Assembly (NCBI GenBank): GCA_030734395.1
Contig: JAUZTG010000044.1
Location: 310,001 to 374,000 of the forward strand
Reading direction: 5' to 3'
Source of the DNA: Sarocladium kiliense
Lineage: Eukaryota; Ascomycota; Sordariomycetes; Hypocreales; Sarocladiaceae
DNA: 64,000 nt
This document shows, in pieces, positions 1 through 13,105 of this stretch. Made by a program: the position numbers and the translations under genes. The notes beneath the pieces were generated by a model. It did not search any database, had not been told where the DNA came from, and worked only from the letters and a program-made list of their open reading frames with translations. Position 1 is the stretch's first letter, and the number at the start of each line of letters is the position of its first letter.

Positions 1-1124
1 TTCTGCTCTGGTGGAGGAAACCTGTTGCTTGATTCGGCAGGGCTCATTTGAGCTGAGTTGGTAGTCGGTGGCGTGAAGGACCGGAGGTTTGGGGCACTAG
101 CCTTTGACAGCATCCCGGGACGACGATCGGAGTAGGCGCCTGCGGTGGGAGATGTAGTATTCTCAGGGCTTCTCATTCCAAGAGCCCTTTGCTTTGAGAT
201 CGTATCAAATCGAGACAATGCAGATGTTTGAGAGTCCTGGAGCTCTTGTGTCAATCCCTGCTCGTATAGCCGACGAGTACGAGTGACGCTGCGCTCTGGA
301 ATGTGACTGGTAGTAGCAGACATCGGCAAAGGGCTTTGCGAGTCTTTCATCGAGTTGATAGGATGGTTGGATGAGACTGATGTGGCCGCAGTGGAGTTCC
401 TTGCAAGTGAAGGGCCAGAAGAGGTAGTTGAGTTTGTCTCTCTTCGACGGCTGAAGTCATTCTGAGGGGGCGACTCAGCACGAACGAGGTCCTGCTCGAA
501 CGCCTGTACACTTTGGGCCTCCTCCATCGACGTCCGTTCTTTCTCGGCCTGGCGCCACCGCTGGAAAGCAGAAAGAGCAACATCGTCTTCATAAAGAGCC
601 CGCCCGGGTAGGCCGTTCGACTTGTTGCCCCCAGCTGTGATCTTGTAAATCTTTTGCCGACCGCCAAACAAGTTATTTCCCTCTGTAGGCTTGGATCGGT
701 TCATCACGCTGCCTGATGTTGAGGCAGCGTCGTCCGAGTGGTAAGAGTCCTGGCGAGCGAACGGAGGGGCGCGAATAGACTCGACTTCGGCAATATCGTG
801 GAGTCCTGCGCCGAACATGTCCAGCCTTGACTGTCTTTTGGGAAAGAGCACGCTGTCGTCACTGGCCTTTCCGATCTTGCTATTTGGATCATCTTGCTCG
901 CGTAGCATAGAGAAACGTGCAGAGAGCCCATTCATGAGCAGGCTGGTTCGGAAGTCGTCACTCGAGGGCAACGCGGTGGCTAGATCGATGTCTTTCTTGG
1001 GCTCCTCTTCCTGGACCTTCTTCTTTCCAAACATACGGAAAGGTCCACTGGACTCATACTCAGCCGATGGTCGCGGGGCGGACGAATCGTCCTTCGCCTT
1101 CTTTTTGGTTCTGAATCTGTTCAT
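1..1124 (-). CDS. Conserved fungal protein of unknown function, N-terminal 374 codons (runs off left edge)
   Basis: An uninterrupted minus-strand reading frame runs from an ATG at 1124-1122 to the window edge without a stop, so at least 374 residues are encoded and the C-terminus lies outside. The protein begins MNRFRTKKKAKDD. It contains a segment that I recall as conserved in many Pezizomycotina hypothetical proteins (SARFSMLREQDDPNSKIG, then a DSVLFPKRQSRLDMF stretch, then NNLFGGRQKIYKI and GRALYEDDVALSAFQRWRQ). The rest is Ser/Pro/Thr-rich and looks disordered. There is no signal peptide, membrane segment or catalytic motif. It is likely a cytoplasmic or cortical scaffold-like protein, but this is inference and no function is assigned. 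No intron is needed in the visible part. Confidence 0.8.
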   Translation of the reverse strand, partial: MNRFRTKKKAKDDSSAPRPSAEYESSGPFRMFGKKKVQEEEPKKDIDLATALPSSDDFRTSLLMNGLSARFSMLREQDDPNSKIGKASDDSVLFPKRQSRLDMFGAGLHDIAEVESIRAPPFARQDSYHSDDAASTSGSVMNRSKPTEGNNLFGGRQKIYKITAGGNKSNGLPGRALYEDDVALSAFQRWRQAEKERTSMEEAQSVQAFEQDLVRAESPPQNDFSRRRETNSTTSSGPSLARNSTAATSVSSNHPINSMKDSQSPLPMSATTSHIPERSVTRTRRLYEQGLTQELQDSQTSALSRFDTISKQRALGMRSPENTTSPTAGAYSDRRPGMLSKASAPNLRSFTPPTTNSAQMSPAESSNRFPPPEQ

Positions 1125-2512
1125 CTTGAAGACTCAAAGTTTCCTTCGATTACTTTTCGACCAGATGAATTGAATATAGTGATCGAGATCGCGAGCGAGG
1201 GCGATGCTGCCGTTATTCGAAGCAAATTTGCGGAAGCTGCTAAGATAACGTCAGCAACTGTGATTCCTACGGTCTGTCTCCATGCTGGTGATTTCAGAAT
1301 TGACCGAATTCTCTTATGTCTCCGCTGGGCCAAAATGGCTTTGGAAACCTGACTCACCTCCGGATCAGGCGCTCGTGCTCGACGTTCTGCAGGCGAGTCC
1401 GGGCATTTGCGTCGCCGTCGATGGCGCAGAGTGACAATGAGCTTCAAATGCCAGGTTTGAGTTGGAAGGAGCGAAGGGACCTGGGAAGAAAGCGCCTCTT
1501 CAGAGGAAAAGGGTCGGCTGGGCAGTATAGACGCAGTGGCACAATAGAAGTCAAGCCTGCACACGGGTCGTCAAAGGGGAGGGTGAGAGCAGGCGGATCC
1601 AACGAGCCATGCAGTGGGAGAGTGATCGTCGGACTGACACGGGGAAGTGTCTCTGTATGTCTCAAGTCCTGCGGAACAGGGCAATCTCCTCGGGGGGGCC
1701 CGTAGGGGTCGATTGGGGATATGTTGATCGTAAGTGATCTCTGGTACTTGCAGACCGAGTCGATCTCTGAAGCCGAGAGGTGAGTTATCGTAGTGACGGG
1801 AACGTGTCGTTATGTCCAGGTGAAAAGTTTGGGACGCCGTGGGGAAGAAAAGGGAGAGAGGAGATCTTGGAAGAAACGAGATGGGGAGACTGGCCGTAGG
1901 AAGAAGCCGTACTTGCACCACAAGCCGTGGTAGGAGACAGGGGAGGGGGCGTGCTTCCACGAATGAAACGAACACCAACAACGGCTCTTATTTGGTAGCT
2001 GGAAACCACTCCGGAACGACAGCGTCAAGTAGGTAGGGCGGAGCGGAGCACTTCACAAAAAGTGAAAGGACGAAGAAGAAATGACGGGACTTGGGGAGAA
2101 GAGGAGCAAGAAGCGAGTCACACCCCCTGACCGGCTGGCGGTACCTGGCAGACGGGAGTGATGTGGGTTGCGCCAGCTGCCGGTACTTCTGTTTCGGTGC
2201 TTGAATTAGCCAGTGAAGAGGTACTGTTACTGAGTGCATTGACCTTGCGTTGGGGGTATCCGGGCGCCAGCCGACCACGCGATCGAGAGAAAGGTTTTGG
2301 CATTGGGCAATTGAAAGGATGCAAGGGGGGAGGGGTGTGGCTCACGATGTATGTTTCGGGCTTGAAGCTGGAGGTTGTCTTGTGGGTGCAGCAGTAGTGG
2401 TGGAGGTGGTACTGTATTGGTGCAGTGGGTTTGATTTGCATGGGTGCCAGTGGATGTTGGTTGTTTGCTGCTTCGCAGTGCTAATCTCAGTGATGTCGGC
2501 GGAGGACAGGCT

Positions 2513-2523
2513 CCCCCCCCCCC
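2513..2523 (+). repeat. Homopolymer C run, 11 bases
   Basis: Eleven consecutive C residues on the plus strand, directly visible. It lies in a non-coding interval and may be length-variable or error-prone in the assembly. Confidence 0.9.
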
Positions 2524-5500
2524 GCCCCTGAAGCGGCGCCAAGAGACGCGGTTGCAGGCCATCACAGGTGCTTCCAACAGGTTCTGACCAGTAATTACAG
2601 TGGCGGACACTGGCGGGCGGGTACAGCGCTCGCCTCGAGGCACAAAGGCACAGTGCACGCAAGGGTGTGCCAGCCAAAAGCAACGAGCTAGTGCTAATAA
2701 GGAGGAAATCCTGCCACGCATTTCCTCACATTCTCCCCTGAAGATGCTTTTTTCGCAGCTCTTGCTTCGTAATCGCGCCCAATATAATAGAGTAGATGGT
2801 GGCGGAAGAAGATCATTGCATCAAATCTGAAAGACACCGAAAATGTGGCGCATCTAGAAACTGTGGCTGATCTCGCATCGGGCAAAGAGCGAGACGTATT
2901 ACGGTTACTCCTTCCCTTCTACTCCGTACTTCGTTGTCCAGAACGTTGTCCCTTGATCCATTCTATTCTTCTTCTCCTATCCTTTCCTTTCTTCTTTTCT
3001 TTTCTTATCTCTGTCCTAAACTTGCTAGCTTCCTTCGCACTTCAGCCTCCAGGTTCAGGATTAAGTCTCATTCTGATGCATCGAATATGAGACACCAGCC
3101 GCTCGTTCCCGAAAGCAAGGGCGTTGACCATAATCCAGTCATCGTCATCAAACCCTCAGACTGGCCAATCCTGGTGCGCTCGTCACTCTAACATGGGAGA
3201 CAAGCAAGTCAGGAGGCTCAAGATACGGAGCCAATAGCTTTGTGTTCTGGTTCCAGGCGCCACTTGCCTGCTGGAACATATCTAGGTATCCTCACGCCGG
3301 CAATGAACAGGCCGCGCATTTTCCTTGCAGGCCGAGTGCTGTGCAGGTAACATGCAGGTCTAAATTGCCTGCAGCTTCTGGGGAGCTTCTCCCTACTGCA
3401 TGTTGCGACCACACAGTATCGTATTAGGACTGTGGCGCTGTTGGCTCACGACATCACTACCGAAGGGCTTCATGCCGAGCGAAACCCATGTTCCCAAATG
3501 ATGGTGCCCGGCAGATAGCATCAGAGGGCGTTTCGAATCAAACATAGGTCCCTTTCTCCGTCTGCGCGTTGCGGTTTCCAGCTGGCCGTGCGCCCGCCAG
3601 ATTCCTGAACCAAGCTCATCTCGATCTGTTTTGCTAAAACATATCTGGTACTGCAATAAAGATCTTTGCCACCATCCAAAGCATGTGCCTGAGCTACGAT
3701 TGGAGGGGTTCTTGCTTTCATCTCGGACTCCGTATATGGACTTGCCGAGTGTGGCTGACATGTCAACCAGCGCCATCCTTGCGAGCCAGGTGGCTAAAGC
3801 CCAGCACGATAAAGTGCCTTGAAGTATTAATCCCGCTGCCAGTGTTTCAAGTCAAGTTGGCCACGCAACGCTTCATTTCTCTGACCGTGCCCAGTGGCTC
3901 GAGTTCACTCACTTTATCTACTCGTAGCCAGCCCAAGGCCACACATTGATGTCGTTCCCGCGGCTCCTCGAGTGGAGGCAGTGCAAAATCAGTATATCAC
4001 ACCTGTAGGATGAATGATCGAAGCAGTGGGGAACCGGCGACAGCGAGCAAGGCTCCGTGCCGGAAGGTCCGCTAGGCACTGTGGATGATCAAACATGTCT
4101 TACAAACCTTCGCATGTTTAATTTTGGGGGCACGGTGCTTCAGTCATATGGTCATTCAGGCGTCATCTTGCGCACGCAGTTGCCCTGCAAGATACCAGCG
4201 TTGTGCGACGTAGCCCGGCCATTCCCAAGGTGGACGGGAAAGTGCTGACCCTGCATTCGGCCGATATCGTCGGTAAGCGTGATGCATCATGTCGTCCCGA
4301 TGGGTGCGAACACCCGTCCTGCAGCACATCCATTCGATGTATGGTGTGGGCAAGGAGTCCACTGATCTGTCGCTTGTCTCTGCCCTGACTCAGCATATCT
4401 GACCACATCGTCCCAATGTTCGTTCATCCGTGCCCCGTACCGTACAGATAGGCAGAATATGCAGGTATTGGCAATGTCGAGGGAGAGTCTTGACACTGGG
4501 GTGCCCTGGCCATCTCGGAGACCACTTGCTCAAGCCCAAATGTTCTGTGATGTACTGCCTGCATCACAATACTGCTGGCCCTGTATTCACACCCCCTCCC
4601 ACCTTTGCCCCAGCGTCAAGCACGGCTCTGGGATGTAGCCATCCGCGAACCAATGGTAGAGCCTCTGTTCCTGACGCTAATCCTCAACCAGGTGCAACTT
4701 CCCCTGACCTAACCTTGGCGCTTGCCCAGAACAAGATCTAGTATCATGAGCGCAAGGCAGGAATGATGTGGGCTGCCTGTGCTTTTGCTCTTCAAGGCCA
4801 GATGCTGGTGGGGCATCTGGTCTTGATGAACGTCAGCCCGTCAACGCACTGTGAACGCGAATAGAAGAACCCTCCGCCAGCTCGAATGCAGAAATGCAAC
4901 CTACGGTGTCAGGGCGCAAGAGTACAACAGGAGCGAGGACCCATGTGGATAGCTTCCCAAGCGATCACTGTCGCATCGACGCATGGACCACATCGCCAGC
5001 AGACTACACGCGCTACTCACAAAATTTGGCATCTCCTAGCGCTTGCACGGCGCCATGCGGACCGTTGGGCGCCATCAACCATCTTTTACGTACTTCAGAA
5101 AAAATATCTCTCAGGTTCCGCGTTCGCTCAGTTGATTCGATTCTTTGCTGGAAGACTGAGGCGGAATCTTTGCCCGGGCCAAACACTTCCTGTTGATGGC
5201 CAATCTTTGACCTAGGAGGGGCCTTTTAGCGAATTGGGTCGCCACGAACGAATATTACGACCAGACTCCTCGTTGGCTGTGGATTCAAAGTAGTGAAGAG
5301 GTCTGGGCGTGATATGTGTGCCATAGCCGGCACTATCACGAACACTGTCAATCTGCGCAGTAGCTCATCGTGTTACTTCAGTGGTTGAACGCCTGCTACA
5401 GCTGCGACCTGACGCTCGGAGGCTCGGAGGTGACAGGCTCGTGTATGCAAATGCCTGGGTGATGAGAGGCACGAACCGCTGGGGGAAGAACCCGACTCGG

Positions 5501-7002
5501 TCTGGATCCCTTGCTTCGTCCTATGGGAGGTGCTCGCCTGCATGGTGTCATTGCACCATCATCCTAGTCGTGTGCAGTGCAACGAAGAACCAATATTGGT
5601 GGCACGCTGCAGGATTGCAGCGCCTGCCTTTTCAGATTGGATACAATGTTTGTCCACGGTCTATCGAACTGGAGCGCGAACGGGCGTTGGACTAATCCGC
5701 CAACGACAACAAGGGCCGTGCTTTCGAGTTCCATGTGGCTTCACCCACATTAAAACCGCTTAATCTTTGGATGACAGGTAGTCGTATGTACGAGGACCGG
5801 ATTACCCCAGGCGCATATCATGCAATGTGAACAGCTTTGTCTGTGCAGCACCATGGCGCCATTCTCCACGATCATATCGGTAAATATTCGAGAGGCTGGA
5901 TCCTCGACGCTGCCTTCGAGTTCCCTTACTCAGCAAGCGGGCAAACACAGAGCAGGAAGAAACATGGCTTGCCAGGGCGATAATCACAACTAGATCAGGC
6001 CTGGCATCTTTGATCGCCCCTATTGACCCAGCTCTCCGGCACCCACGCCCCTGACCCCTGCACGGTGACTGGGGGCCGACCGTCGTGCCAATTTCCCAAC
6101 TTCAAGCGTTACCACCAAGGGCGGCGCGTGATTCTTGTCAGCAGAAATGCATTGCCCAATAGTCGCGAAACTCTCTTTTCCCGCGAGCAAGCAATCGAGA
6201 ACAGTGCACAAGACTACGTAGTAGAGGTGGAGTGTGGAGATACAAGCGTTGATACGGAACAAGGTTAACCATGCTCCCTGCATCGACTCATCTCAGCATG
6301 ATGATATTCTCGGCCGCAACGGCTCAGACACAAGCGATCGAGGCTACGGAAGCTGATGATGCTGCTTTGTCTCAACTTTGACGAGAATCCCCAACAACGC
6401 AGCACCTCGCGAGGGGTCTAGTATCATCGCAATCAAACTCGCCGAGAAGCGCGTGCGTTGAACCAGCCTAGTTCACACAAACATGCTGGAGGGCGCGACG
6501 CGACGCGACGCGGGGTCTTACTCAAGAATCCAGAGGATCGATCGGGTGTTCGAGAGCATGCTGGATAAGCTACCGAGACGGCTGATTGTCGTATTCATCA
6601 CACCCACCATGAATGACATGAGGTTTGGGCTGATTCGTGGTGTAGGAAATGGGTACCGCCAACGGAATGCGGTGGTGAAGCCACCAACGCCAGACTAGCC
6701 ACCTCGGGCATGTGGAAGCAGATCTTGGGATGGAAGGACGGAGTAGACTCGGCCCATTCAGCTGCTCAAGTCATTACGGGTGGATCGATGATGCCTTTAG
6801 ATCGGGAGCAAGGCTGACGAGTGTTCGATCCAGTCGCCTGGAGTTCTCGGTTACCCTATCGCCCACGTCCTGGTCGTTGTTGGTGCTGAAGTCGACATGC
6901 CAGCGGCGAGGCCATCCCATCAATCCTGCGAGTGCCGACTCCTCAGTAAAGCTGGCACTTTTTCTAAAGGCTTGGCTTCAATGTAAAGGAACAGTACCGT
7001 GT

Positions 7003-7056
7003 GAAGCCGGAGATCATTGCTCGAACATTCTTCATACAGGCATGATCTCCGGCTTC
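7003..7056. repeat. Perfect 15-bp inverted repeat with 24-nt loop
   Basis: GAAGCCGGAGATCAT at 7003-7017 is matched by its exact reverse complement at 7042-7056. A transcript from either strand could form a 15-bp hairpin with a 24-nt loop. It lies in the gene-poor interval. No flanking target duplication is apparent. Confidence 0.85.
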
Positions 7057-8225
7057 CCTGCGCCGTAGTAGACAACCCAGCCTTGCCACTGCCCTCGGCG
7101 CCGAATCATAGCATACCAAACATTCTTGCTGTAAAGGGTCATTCTCAAGTATTGGAACATTGTATCAAACGATGCGTGTCCCGGTAAAACGGAGAGGAGA
7201 GTAGCCATGAAGCCATTCTCCTCTAGGGTTGCTCAGTAGACTTTGCTTGGTTATACCGAGTCCTAGGCTTCAGTATATAAAATACCATGTTTCCTGGCGT
7301 CGTAGTCAGTGATCGCGGGCTCTTCACTCAAGGCACCTTGGCCGGGCATAGTCAGTTGACTGGCGTATTGTTAATCGATCGACAGCGGTCGCCTGGAACA
7401 TGAGACTTGGTGATTCAACGGTCTCGCGCGTCGTCATAACCATCAAATATGTTGTCATCCGGTGCACATAGCCCTGAAAACTGGCCATTCCTCCTCCTTG
7501 GTCAGGAATGTACGCAAGGGTGACTTCTGCCCTCTTGACCGTATTAAGGTGGCATTTGAAAGTTACAACATGTGACTCATTAGACTTTGACTGCGGAAAG
7601 TGGTCGAGGACGCAGGCCGCTGTGTTTGGGTAGATATAGGGTGGGAGTGGGCACTACAGCTTTCTGAAGCCATGTGATTGTGCAGGTACAGCTCTTGACA
7701 ATGGTGATCTGAGGACATACTGGCGTTCTGAAGCTGAAGGACTACGCCCAGACTGACTTCATGACTGTCATGACTCACCCGGTGCCCCCGTGGTGGTAGG
7801 GGAGGTCCTCTTCGTAGTCGAGATCCTATTTCTCTACACGGTCCATGTTTGCAGACGCCTACGCCACACTTGGAATTTCATGTCCTGTATGTCCTTCTAT
7901 TATGCACAAGCCGTCTAGAACTCATTTACAAAGGTCCACAAGATTCCACCGTCCCAGATCTCAGTCAACAAAAAGCGGTGAGAGGGGAGTGCACAAACGC
8001 GCTGATGACCTCCAAGTGAGAGGATCAACGATGGTGACAACCAAGGCAAAAGACGTGAAGGGGAGAAGGGAATGGACAGATCATGTAGGTACATGGAATA
8101 AAGAAATTGGATATGGGGGATAAACGATGATGAAATGTGGGAAATATGGGAAGGTTGTTTGCGATCGTGAACGAAACATTGACACAGCCTCCTATGTCTG
8201 ATATCCGCCGCGCAAGGGGTATCAT

Positions 8226-11200
8226 CTACTCCTTCTTCTTTCCACGAGCTTTCTTTGGCACACGCGCAAGCCAGTAAACCAGCAACGCAGCGCCGATATT
8301 GAAGCTGATGAAGGCAAACATGATGCCGAAGTTGCGCCATCTCTCGCCGTAGTCACTCTGCACCGAGCTCAAGAACACATTGGTATCGTTGAGAGAGCAG
8401 TAAATACAGTTCTCGACCGCGCCAGGGTTCTCAACGTAGCCGCCAACAAATTGGAGCTGAGGCGCAAGGTATTCGCCACAGGTCTGATTGTCCGTGGGAT
8501 CAAAGTTGAGGAGTTCGTTAGAGGCGCAGACGACTTCTGTGTTTGCCACAGCCGCAGATAACATGCCGCTTACTAAATATGTGAATGGCGAGACGCGGTA
8601 CATGAAGATCCAGAACTGAGGCATGGTGTTGGGGTTCGCGAGGACACCACAGAAGATGAGCGAGAGCGTGAACAGGAGGTTGGCGATGTTGGCGGCTGCT
8701 TCGGCGGTCTCGAAACCGGCGATGATCATAGTTGAGAAGGTTCCACCGAACATCATGTACACGAAGAGGAAGAGGAACATGAGGGCTCCACGTTCTGTGA
8801 CAGCGTCGGTTGCTTCGGCATTGCGGTAGAGACCGACTGGGTAGTACCAGCAGAAGTACATGATTGCGGCCATGAGCGTGTTCCAAGGCATCTCCACGAT
8901 GATCTGCGACAGCATGAAAACCTTCCACGAGTAAACCTTAGAAGGCCGCTCACGCGCTTCGTAAAGCGACCGTTGAATGACGAATTGCGGCATGGATTGT
9001 TGAATCATATTTCCGAAGACAGTGAGCAAGTTGAAAATGGCGAACATCTGATTCTGCAGACCAAGCTGCGTGTTGGGTGCCCTCCAGAAGACGAAACCGA
9101 TGAAAAGGGCAGTGAGCGAGCAAAGAAGCGTCTTGGCATAGATGTAGATAGGCGAGCGCCAATACTGCTGGAAGACACGGAACAGGTTCTCGCGGAGCTG
9201 AGTCTTGAAGGGAGCAGCGAATTCGCGGTACTTGCCCGAGTCATCGTTTTCTTCGGTACTGCGGGCTTCACGCTGAGCGATCTTCTCCGCCTTGATGCTC
9301 TGGAGCTCACGCTGCACCTCTTGGTATTCAGGGCTTTCTCTCCAAGTGTTGAACCAATCGACGTCGGTCGTCGAACCGGGGGCTGCACCAATAACCTCCA
9401 ACATCCATTCGGCAGGGTTGGCATCGGGTGGGCAAGGGTGGCCACCGTTACGCTCAAAGTAGCTGGTCATGGTCTTTGAGTTCTCGCCAATTTCGCCAAA
9501 GTACACCGTCTTGCCTCCCTTAGCCAGGAAGAGAAGACGGTCGAAACGTTGGAAGAGCATTGCAGAAGGTTGATGGATGGTGCAAAGTACGGCCTGACCT
9601 GCCTTAGTCAGTTTCTCAAGGAGGTCCAGAATAGCCCAAGAGGTCTGAGAGTCAAGACCAGATGTCGGTTCATCAACGAAGAGCAACAACGGAGGCTTTG
9701 CGGCCAGTTCAACGGCAATGGTGAGACGCTTACGCTGCTCAACATTAAGACCTTCACCGGGGACACCAATAATGGCATCTGCGTACTCCTCCATGTTGAG
9801 CAGCTTGATGACCTCCTCAGCATAGGCGTTCTTCTCCTCGCGAGGAACGTGAGCAGGCTGACGAAGGTTTGCGCTAAACTGGAGAGCTTCACGGACAGTT
9901 GTAGTTTGAAGATGAAGATCGGCCTGTTGCACATATCCGGTTTTGCGTTGGAAGGATGCATCACGCGGCTCACCATCGACAAACATATCGCCTGTGATCA
10001 CACCCATTGCGGTGCGATCAGCCAAGCAGTCCAGAAGTGTCGTTTTTCCAGCTCCAGAAACACCCATGAGAGCAGTGAGAGTACCGGGCTTGACCCATCC
10101 ATCAACGTGATCCAGGATTCGACGGGGTTCGCCCTTGATCTTGATGTCGTAACATACATCATGCCACTGGAAGATAGATGTCTGTTGTTGGAGCATACCG
10201 GACTTCTCACCGCCACCATGCGTGCGGCTGCGCTCGTTGGTAAGAGCTGCACCGATAGTAGCCATGGCAGACTCGGGGTCCTTCTCTGCCTCGCGTTTCT
10301 TCTCGGCGAGCTCTGCGGCGACAGGCTTGTGGCCACGGCGGTAAACCAGGACTTCGCCCTTGGAGGGCTTCTCCGCAATCCATTCAGTGGTAAGGATATG
10401 AAGAACCAGGAAGAAGACCACGTAGACCATTACAATGCCGAAGTTCCGCCAGCGGTGAGAGTATGAGTACTGGAACTGCGATTCGACATAATCTGTTCCG
10501 GACACGAAGTCATTACCGGGGATGGCACCAACAGCGTTGCAGACGTGGTTCGCACCGCCAACATTGGAGTAAGGCTCAAGTGCTGCCGACGGCGAATAGT
10601 TGTTGCATTGGAACTTGCGGCCTTGGAATTCGTTGACCATGAGTGCCTCAAAAGCGTAAGCCAAGGGGTCAATTCTGTAAATCCAGCGGCACCATCCCAA
10701 CATGTATCGGTATGGAATGACGAAGCCTGTGAAAATGATCAAAGCCAGGATGAGCAGGGCCGATGGGACAAGCGCTTGGAAGAGAGTGCGCGATGCCGAA
10801 CCGATGAAGCGGAACATCATTGACATGACCATGACCGTAGAGAAACTGATAAGCAGGAAGAAGAAGAAGGGACCTGGTTCTCTCCGTAGGTTGGTCATGA
10901 AGTAGAGCGTGATGTTGAAGACGATGCTGTTCGCGATCTTGTATGGCATGTCACATATCATCGATGCAGCAGCTTCGGCGGAGGGATGGTAAAGAGCGTA
11001 TCGGGTGTGCTTTTCAACAATTGGTCGCTGAGCGTAGAGAACAAAGATCTAGAAATTGTTAGTAATTGGTTGTTTCTTAGGGGCCAGGGGTTGCTCACCT
11101 CTACGGCACTAGCGAATGCATTCATGAGACAAGCCAGGAAGAGGAGAGCACCGCGCTGGAAGAAGCTGTTGGTGGTCTGATCGAGGTTGTAAAAGACACT

Positions 11201-13105
11201 GGAGATGATGAGACACAAGATGAAGTTGGCAATGAGAGCACCGAGGGTGAGAGTCGGGTCGCCCGTGAGTCGCTTCCACGCTCGCCACAGACAGAGCTGA
11301 ATCTGCTGAGCGAACGAGATCGTGTACGGCGACTTCTTGCGTTGACCCTTTGCTTGCTGGGCGCGCTTGGATTCGCGGAAGGCTACAGCGGTTGGGCCAT
11401 CGATAGCGTGCTCAGTCTTGTATGTCTCGATCTCGGCCTGCAGATCCTGGAACTCGGCGCTCTTTTTCCATGCGGCGGCAAACTCATCGGGAGTTCTAGG
11501 CGCAGTATTCTCGAAGCCGGGACGCACGATACGCTCAATGGGCGAGGTCATGGAGGTCAGGAAATCAGGTGTTGTCTGGCGGGCAGGGCAGTCGAAGCCG
11601 AGGTTAATGAAATACTGCCTAGCGGCATCGGCACGGCCAAAGAAGATTTGTCGGCCCTCATACAGGACAACAGCCTTGTCAAACAGGTCGTACGCGCTCT
11701 GAGGAGACTGGTAGATCGACACACAGGCAGTGGTACCAAACAACTCGGTTTGCAGGCGGAGGGTCTTACAGAACTCAATAGCGTTGGCAGAGTCCAGACC
11801 ACGGGTCGAGTTATCCCAACATTGCAGAGGGGCTCCAGAAAGAGCAGCTTCGGAGATGGTGACACGTTTGCGTTCACCACCTGAAACACCGCGAATGAAC
11901 TCGTTACCGACCTGGAAGCATTTGTCAATGGTGAAAACAAGCAATGAGGAAGCTGGGAACACTGACCTGGGTGTTTACGGTGTGTGAGATACCAAACATA
12001 GCCATCACCACATCGCGGAGATGGTCGGCGAAAGCATTTCGGTTTAGCCCCTGAGGAAGGTGACGAGGCTGGCGCGCACGAGCGGCGAAAGTGAGGGTAT
12101 CACCGACGCTCAACTGTGGAAAGTGAACGTCCACTTCAGCGGTATAGATGGCTTCACCACGATGGTGGCTATGCATCTCCTTGGCGGTCATACCTGTGTG
12201 AGACAAAGATTAGCTTCTGATACGGAAATTGTGTTGTGGCGCACCAAGTGAGTCAATCGCACGTGGTGCTCTGAGAAAGGATTCCGAGTGCGACATCAGA
12301 TCACGAGACATCTTGTGGCCATTTGGAGGCACTCACCATGGTAGTTGAAGTAGGAGGTGTCATCGTGGTAAAGACCGTTCATCTCGCCTGCAATCGTCTT
12401 GAGGAAAGTAGAGCAGCCCGAGCCAGGGGGACCCAGCACAACAAGCATCTCGCCCTTTCTGACAACGCCATCAAAACCGCGCAGGATATCAATTCGCTGC
12501 TTGTCACCCCCTCTGAAAAGACTTCTGAGTTTGCCAGCGAGGGATAGCCAGACATTGGCGACGTCCTTTTGATAGTCGGTTGCAGTACCGAAACCGTAGA
12601 CATTGAGGTTCTGAAACGCGATACTCGAGTTCCGGAACTTGGCTCCTCCTTGGTGAACGAGTTCGACGATAGCTTTCGCCCATTCGAGACCGCTGAAGTT
12701 TTCGGAGTTCGGGTTCAAGGGTGAGTCTTTGCCGGCGAGGAAAGGGTTGGCATCAGGGCCCCCGTTCTGTCGTGAGTAAGAGCGCGCGAGAGCCATGACA
12801 ACAGAGCTACGACGTTCGAGCTCAGCCTCGGCACTGAGGTCCTCATCTTCTGCGCCGCCGCTACCCTTTCCAACAGTCTCAGCGGGAGAGCTGTCCTTGT
12901 CCTTCTGTGCCTCGACATCATCGTTGCTGGTGTTGCTGAGGTCCACATCGGTGCTCTTGGTGGGGTCATGGTGATCCTTCTCAGCGTGCGCATCAGAGAC
13001 GAGGTTCTGCTGAAGTCCATCCTCGTTGACAGCACCTGGCGCACCCTGACCCTCGGAGGTGGCAGCCATGTTGGTGTTATTGGCAATGCCAATAGGGGCC
13101 GCCAT
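8226..13105 (-). CDS. PDR-type (ABCG) full-size ABC transporter, 1543 aa
   Basis: Four exons (13105-12337, 12193-11967, 11911-11099, 11048-8226) join in frame into 1543 residues, normal for pleiotropic drug resistance pumps. The order is NBD1-TMD1-NBD2-TMD2, the reverse topology of ABCG. NBD1 has the PDR-typical degenerate Walker A GPPGSGCSTFLKTI (about residue 225, Cys for Lys), the signature VSGGERKRVTI (about 341) and a degenerate Walker B ending DNSTRGLD. NBD2 has a canonical Walker A GVSGAGKTTLLDC (about 932), an LNVEQRKRLTI signature and Walker B LLFVDEPTSGLD. Hydrophobic blocks follow both NBDs, and the tail is very basic (KKARGKKKE). The N-terminal 100 residues are acidic and Ser-rich, as in Cdr1/Pdr5 relatives. 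It is inferred to be a plasma-membrane exporter of hydrophobic toxins or azoles. Introns are 143, 55 and 50 bp. The substrate cannot be read from sequence. Confidence 0.95.

Larger units (their letters stand above)
1125..8225. other. Gene-poor interval of about 7.1 kb
   Basis: No reading frame here resembles a known family, and none of the open stretches (all under about 150 codons) can be joined into a convincing spliced gene. Base composition looks balanced rather than AT-rich, so it does not look like a RIP-mutated repeat. It holds a C11 run at 2513-2523, a long pyrimidine tract near 2962-3018, a TATATAAAA stretch near 7274-7282 and a perfect 15-bp inverted repeat at 7003-7056. Functionally it contains the promoter of the leftmost gene and the 3' flank of the ABC transporter. 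Confidence 0.6.

Noticed and set aside
4430..5215. Overlapping frames of about 100 codons in the gene-poor interval
   Set aside because: No family similarity and no plausible splice partners; frames of this length occur by chance at this base composition.
9549..10466. 305-codon plus-strand frame
   Set aside because: It is antisense to the well-supported ABC transporter coding sequence and has no family features; a shadow frame.
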